DNA from: Ascidia mentula
Taxonomy: Eukaryota; Chordata; Ascidiacea; Phlebobranchia; Ascidiidae
Direction: 5' to 3'
Length of the DNA: 64,000 nt
NCBI GenBank assembly: GCA_947561715.1
Contig: OX387199.1
Span: forward strand, 19,287,001-19,351,000
Made by a program: the position numbers and the translations under genes. Position 1 is the stretch's first letter. Each line of letters starts with the position of its first letter. Shown here in pieces: positions 61,901-64,000 of the stretch. The notes under the pieces were generated by a model, which saw only the letters and a program-made list of their open reading frames with translations, was not told the origin of the DNA and searched no databases.

Positions 61901-63853
61901 GGATCAACCCAAACAATCAATATCAGGGAACCCCCAAAACGCCAAGTCAAGCTAAACGTTTTTCATCCAAACTGATTCACGTTTATCTTTTTGGCTTAGT
62001 TGCCTAAATGAACAGGTTCAGCAGTTTTTGCTGCAAACCACATGGCAGCTTTTGAGATCCACATTGGCTATCGCTGATATAATTGTTTTCACCAATAAAA
62101 TCACGGTTTATGCAATTTCCAGTGGCAAAATATACTAGTGTACATGAAAAATAATAAACAAATTAAAACTTGAACTGCAGGTTACTTGGACTGTTTGTTT
62201 GGATAAAATCGGGAAAAACCATACAAGGGAAAGCCCCCACTTGCTCTAAACCAGCCAAGATGTCGGGGCGAAATATACAAGGTTTCACATTTAAAGGCAA
62301 GTAACCGTGAAACCGTGTTCGTAATTAATAATTATGTGGATATTCAGTTTGTAAAGAAAGTTGTCTTGTGAAAAATGATATTTTAAAACAAATATTCCCT
62401 TCATTTAAACATTTATCCCCCAAAAAATATTTGTAATCTTTGCCCCAAATCAGACAATTCTTCTCTTGTCGGTTCCTACCCATCAGCTCAAATTTGTGCC
62501 ACGAAACTATGCCCAGTTTTTGCATTTTAATAATCTGTCGAAAGAAATCTTCCTCAGGAAAAGCCTAACTGAATAGCTGAAACGTAGGTCAATAATAGTT
62601 TAATTGTGCCAGCAGGGCAGATTATTATATTATAACAAGCCTGGCAGCAACAGCAATATAATAATTGTGGACAGACTTTCAGCAACTTTGTGCCGAAGAC
62701 TGGAAAGCTGAAAATACGCCTGAACCAACTCAGTCACCAGAAATCATTGAGAATTACAACGAAATGAATGAGAGCTGTGCAGATTTCCGGAGCTCGTTGC
62801 CCGTGGATATTTGCTTCATCTCATCCGACGTTTCCGTTAATCCCGGCGATTACGTACGTTTGGTTTTGCATTGACACTATTACTCACATTATAACTTTTT
62901 GTTTTTCCAAACTAATAAAGGGCAAATGTCGCATGTACAAGCTTTTTATTGTCTGGCTGCGACCTCAATATATTGCAACATAAAATAACTTGTTTGAAAC
63001 AAGACCTGGTTTATTGCAATAAAATATCGATACTAAACCTGCATAATTTTGTTTACAGATTTGTATTCATTGCATCGCCAAACGGAACGACACGTACTTC
63101 ACAATCAACGGTTCAGGACTAGAAGGTTTACATAATCTAAATATAATAAAATTCACGATAATACAAATAATTAGTTAGAGGAAATCACTCCCCATTAACT
63201 TGCCTGAATATTTAACACAATTGATATGATATAAACTACTCCAGAGAGCTGTATACAGAGGGCACTCTTTTCACCTATAAGCTCTCCCTTTTCATCAGTT
63301 CAGCTGACTGCTGCTTTAAACTAGGTACAGATTTTGCCAATTAGTGGTTACTTGGTAATAAATGTCGATCCGTATAGGCAACCTACCTAAATACGTACAA
63401 GACAATTTGGATATTTACGAATAAAAGTGTTTAAAACGCAGTAATGTTCATGCAATTGCATGATTGGTATGTGTGTAGGTTTCACGTGCGCACAAGTGTA
63501 CCTTGGCCACAATATAAACCGTGAAACCGCCGAACTTCTGTAGCTCAGTTAGTTTGGAACGTTGGGCCCGGTTAGCCCAGGGTCGCGAGATCAAACCTCA
63601 CCGGGAGCTTGATTTTTAAATCTTGCTACGACTTGTCAGGAAAAAGTGGCTGATCTAGCTAGGCTGCAATGCCTGGGCTGCTAAGCCTGTAAAACTAAAT
63701 AACTGTTTATAACTTTTAAAATTGTTTGTAGATTACGACATTGACGAAAACCCAGAACAACCCAATGTGACTTGGGAAATCCCCTCCCATTCCCACAATG
63801 TTGACAGGTTGTTTCGTCATGACAACGGGAGCCTCTGCTTAGCGGACTTGGAG
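58938..63853 (+). CDS. Secreted or membrane LRR-Ig protein, 3' end beyond the window
   Basis: Ten exons join in phase to 422 aa: 58,938-59,003 (signal peptide MKALLLYCGLCLFLCAFA), 59,383-59,575 (Pro/Gln-rich tract), 59,813-59,891 (LRR N-cap CNTVCYCQQSQAYC), 60,123-60,276, 61,170-61,316 and 61,698-61,840 (about five LRRs such as LRELTINSNQLSSFEKGAF and LNSLNLDGNNLETIS), LRR C-cap NPWKCNCE into 62,181-62,296 (CELLGLFVWIKSGK, PTCSKPAKMSG), then 62,675-62,853, 63,059-63,125 and 63,732-63,853, which carry Ig-like strands (NPGDYICIHCIA, DNGSLCLADLE). The intron after 62,296 has a GC donor. This order resembles LRR-Ig adhesion receptors. The gene continues past 63,853, so any membrane anchor is unseen. 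An intronic SINE lies at 63,508-63,700. Confidence 0.8.
59419..59533 (+). repeat. CAG/CCC-rich coding tract (Pro-Gln-Gln repeats)
   Basis: About 115 bp of CAGCCCCAG-type units encoding QPQQPQQP-like repeats inside exon 2 of the LRR-Ig gene. Likely a flexible, length-variable linker. Confidence 0.85.
60462..60496 (+). repeat. 9-bp microsatellite (ATGCGGGCC)n
   Basis: About 3.5 copies of CATGCGGGC in the 0.9-kb intron of the LRR-Ig gene. Confidence 0.85.
60951..61035. mobile_element. MITE type 4, 85 bp, nearly a perfect hairpin
   Basis: Left end GGTGCACTGTTTTAAACAGA, then CTGACTTAAAAAA; the right end is the imperfect reverse complement finishing AATAGTGCACC. Only ~20 bp separate the arms. Sits in an LRR-Ig intron. 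A related end occurs at ~51,000. Confidence 0.75.
61474..61697 (+). repeat. 27-bp minisatellite that multiplies a 3' splice site
   Basis: Eight tandem 27-bp units (GCTCGTGG then a T/A-rich stretch then CGTTTTTGCAG) from 61,482, preceded by one more CGTTTTTGCAG. Each unit ends in TTTTTGCAG, the acceptor of LRR exon 61,698-61,840. All units are open in the exon's frame, encoding A-R-G-L-H/Y-T-F-L-Q. Confidence 0.92.
63508..63700 (+). mobile_element. tRNA-derived SINE in LRR-Ig intron
   Basis: Head CTGTAGCTCAGTTAGTTTGG, CCCGGTTAGCCCAGGGTCGC, then CAAACCTCACCGGGAGCTTG and the ACTTGTCAGGAAAAAGTGGC tail. Same family as 12,204-12,400 but without the D-arm insertion seen there. Confidence 0.82.
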
Positions 63854-64000
63854 GTGTGAAAGTGTTTCTCAACCTTCTCAATACCGTGACGTAAATGTTA
63901 ATTGAACAAAAGCTAACGGTGTCAGTAATTGTGGTTAAGCACTAATTTTAAAATACAGCACAACGAATAAAATAGTTAAATAACACTCGTAGTTTTTAAA

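Overview
The window is animal nuclear DNA: AT-rich, small exons separated by short GT-AG introns, phase-1 extracellular modules, foldback/MITE elements and a tRNA-derived SINE. Gene content (H-type-lectin-like/EGF, BTB-Kelch, SLC1, LCCL, LRR-Ig, LDHD) and compactness fit a tunicate such as Ciona, but the species is an inference. All exon models are hand-built from splice sites and reading frame; there is no transcript evidence.

Positions 1 to about 52,070 are a tandem array of an ~18 kb unit: two full copies (starting near 1 and 17,800), a third with an internal ~5.5 kb loss (35,930-49,230), and a fourth cut off near 52,070. Each unit holds, in order: (i) the 3' half of a secreted H-lectin-like/calcium-binding-EGF gene; (ii) a MITE and a large foldback element whose arms are 10-bp tandem repeats; (iii) a 12-exon BTB-BACK-Kelch (KLHL) gene; (iv) a SINE followed by the 3' half of an SLC1 (glutamate/neutral amino acid transporter) gene; (v) exons 1-4 of the next H-lectin/EGF gene. 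So each EGF gene spans a unit boundary as drawn here. Of four EGF genes, A is partial (runs off the left edge), B carries a nonsense codon, C looks intact (344 aa), and D lost its signal-peptide exon and a splice donor. Both SLC1 copies lack the N-terminal half and carry different lesions. All three KLHL copies are open end to end.

The main observation is in the KLHL genes. The BTB-BACK halves are almost identical, while the Kelch propellers differ at about 24 residues, about 20 of them right after the GG doublet or right after the conserved Arg of each blade. In studied KLHL proteins these positions form the substrate-binding face. This looks like tandem E3-ligase adaptors diversifying in target specificity.

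Right of the array lie an intronless D-lactate dehydrogenase (LDHD) gene, a small secreted six-Cys plus LCCL gene (195 aa, seven exons), a possible 81-aa ORF, and a secreted/adhesion LRR-Ig gene that runs off the right edge. In the LRR-Ig gene a 27-bp minisatellite has multiplied a 3' splice site nine times, in frame.
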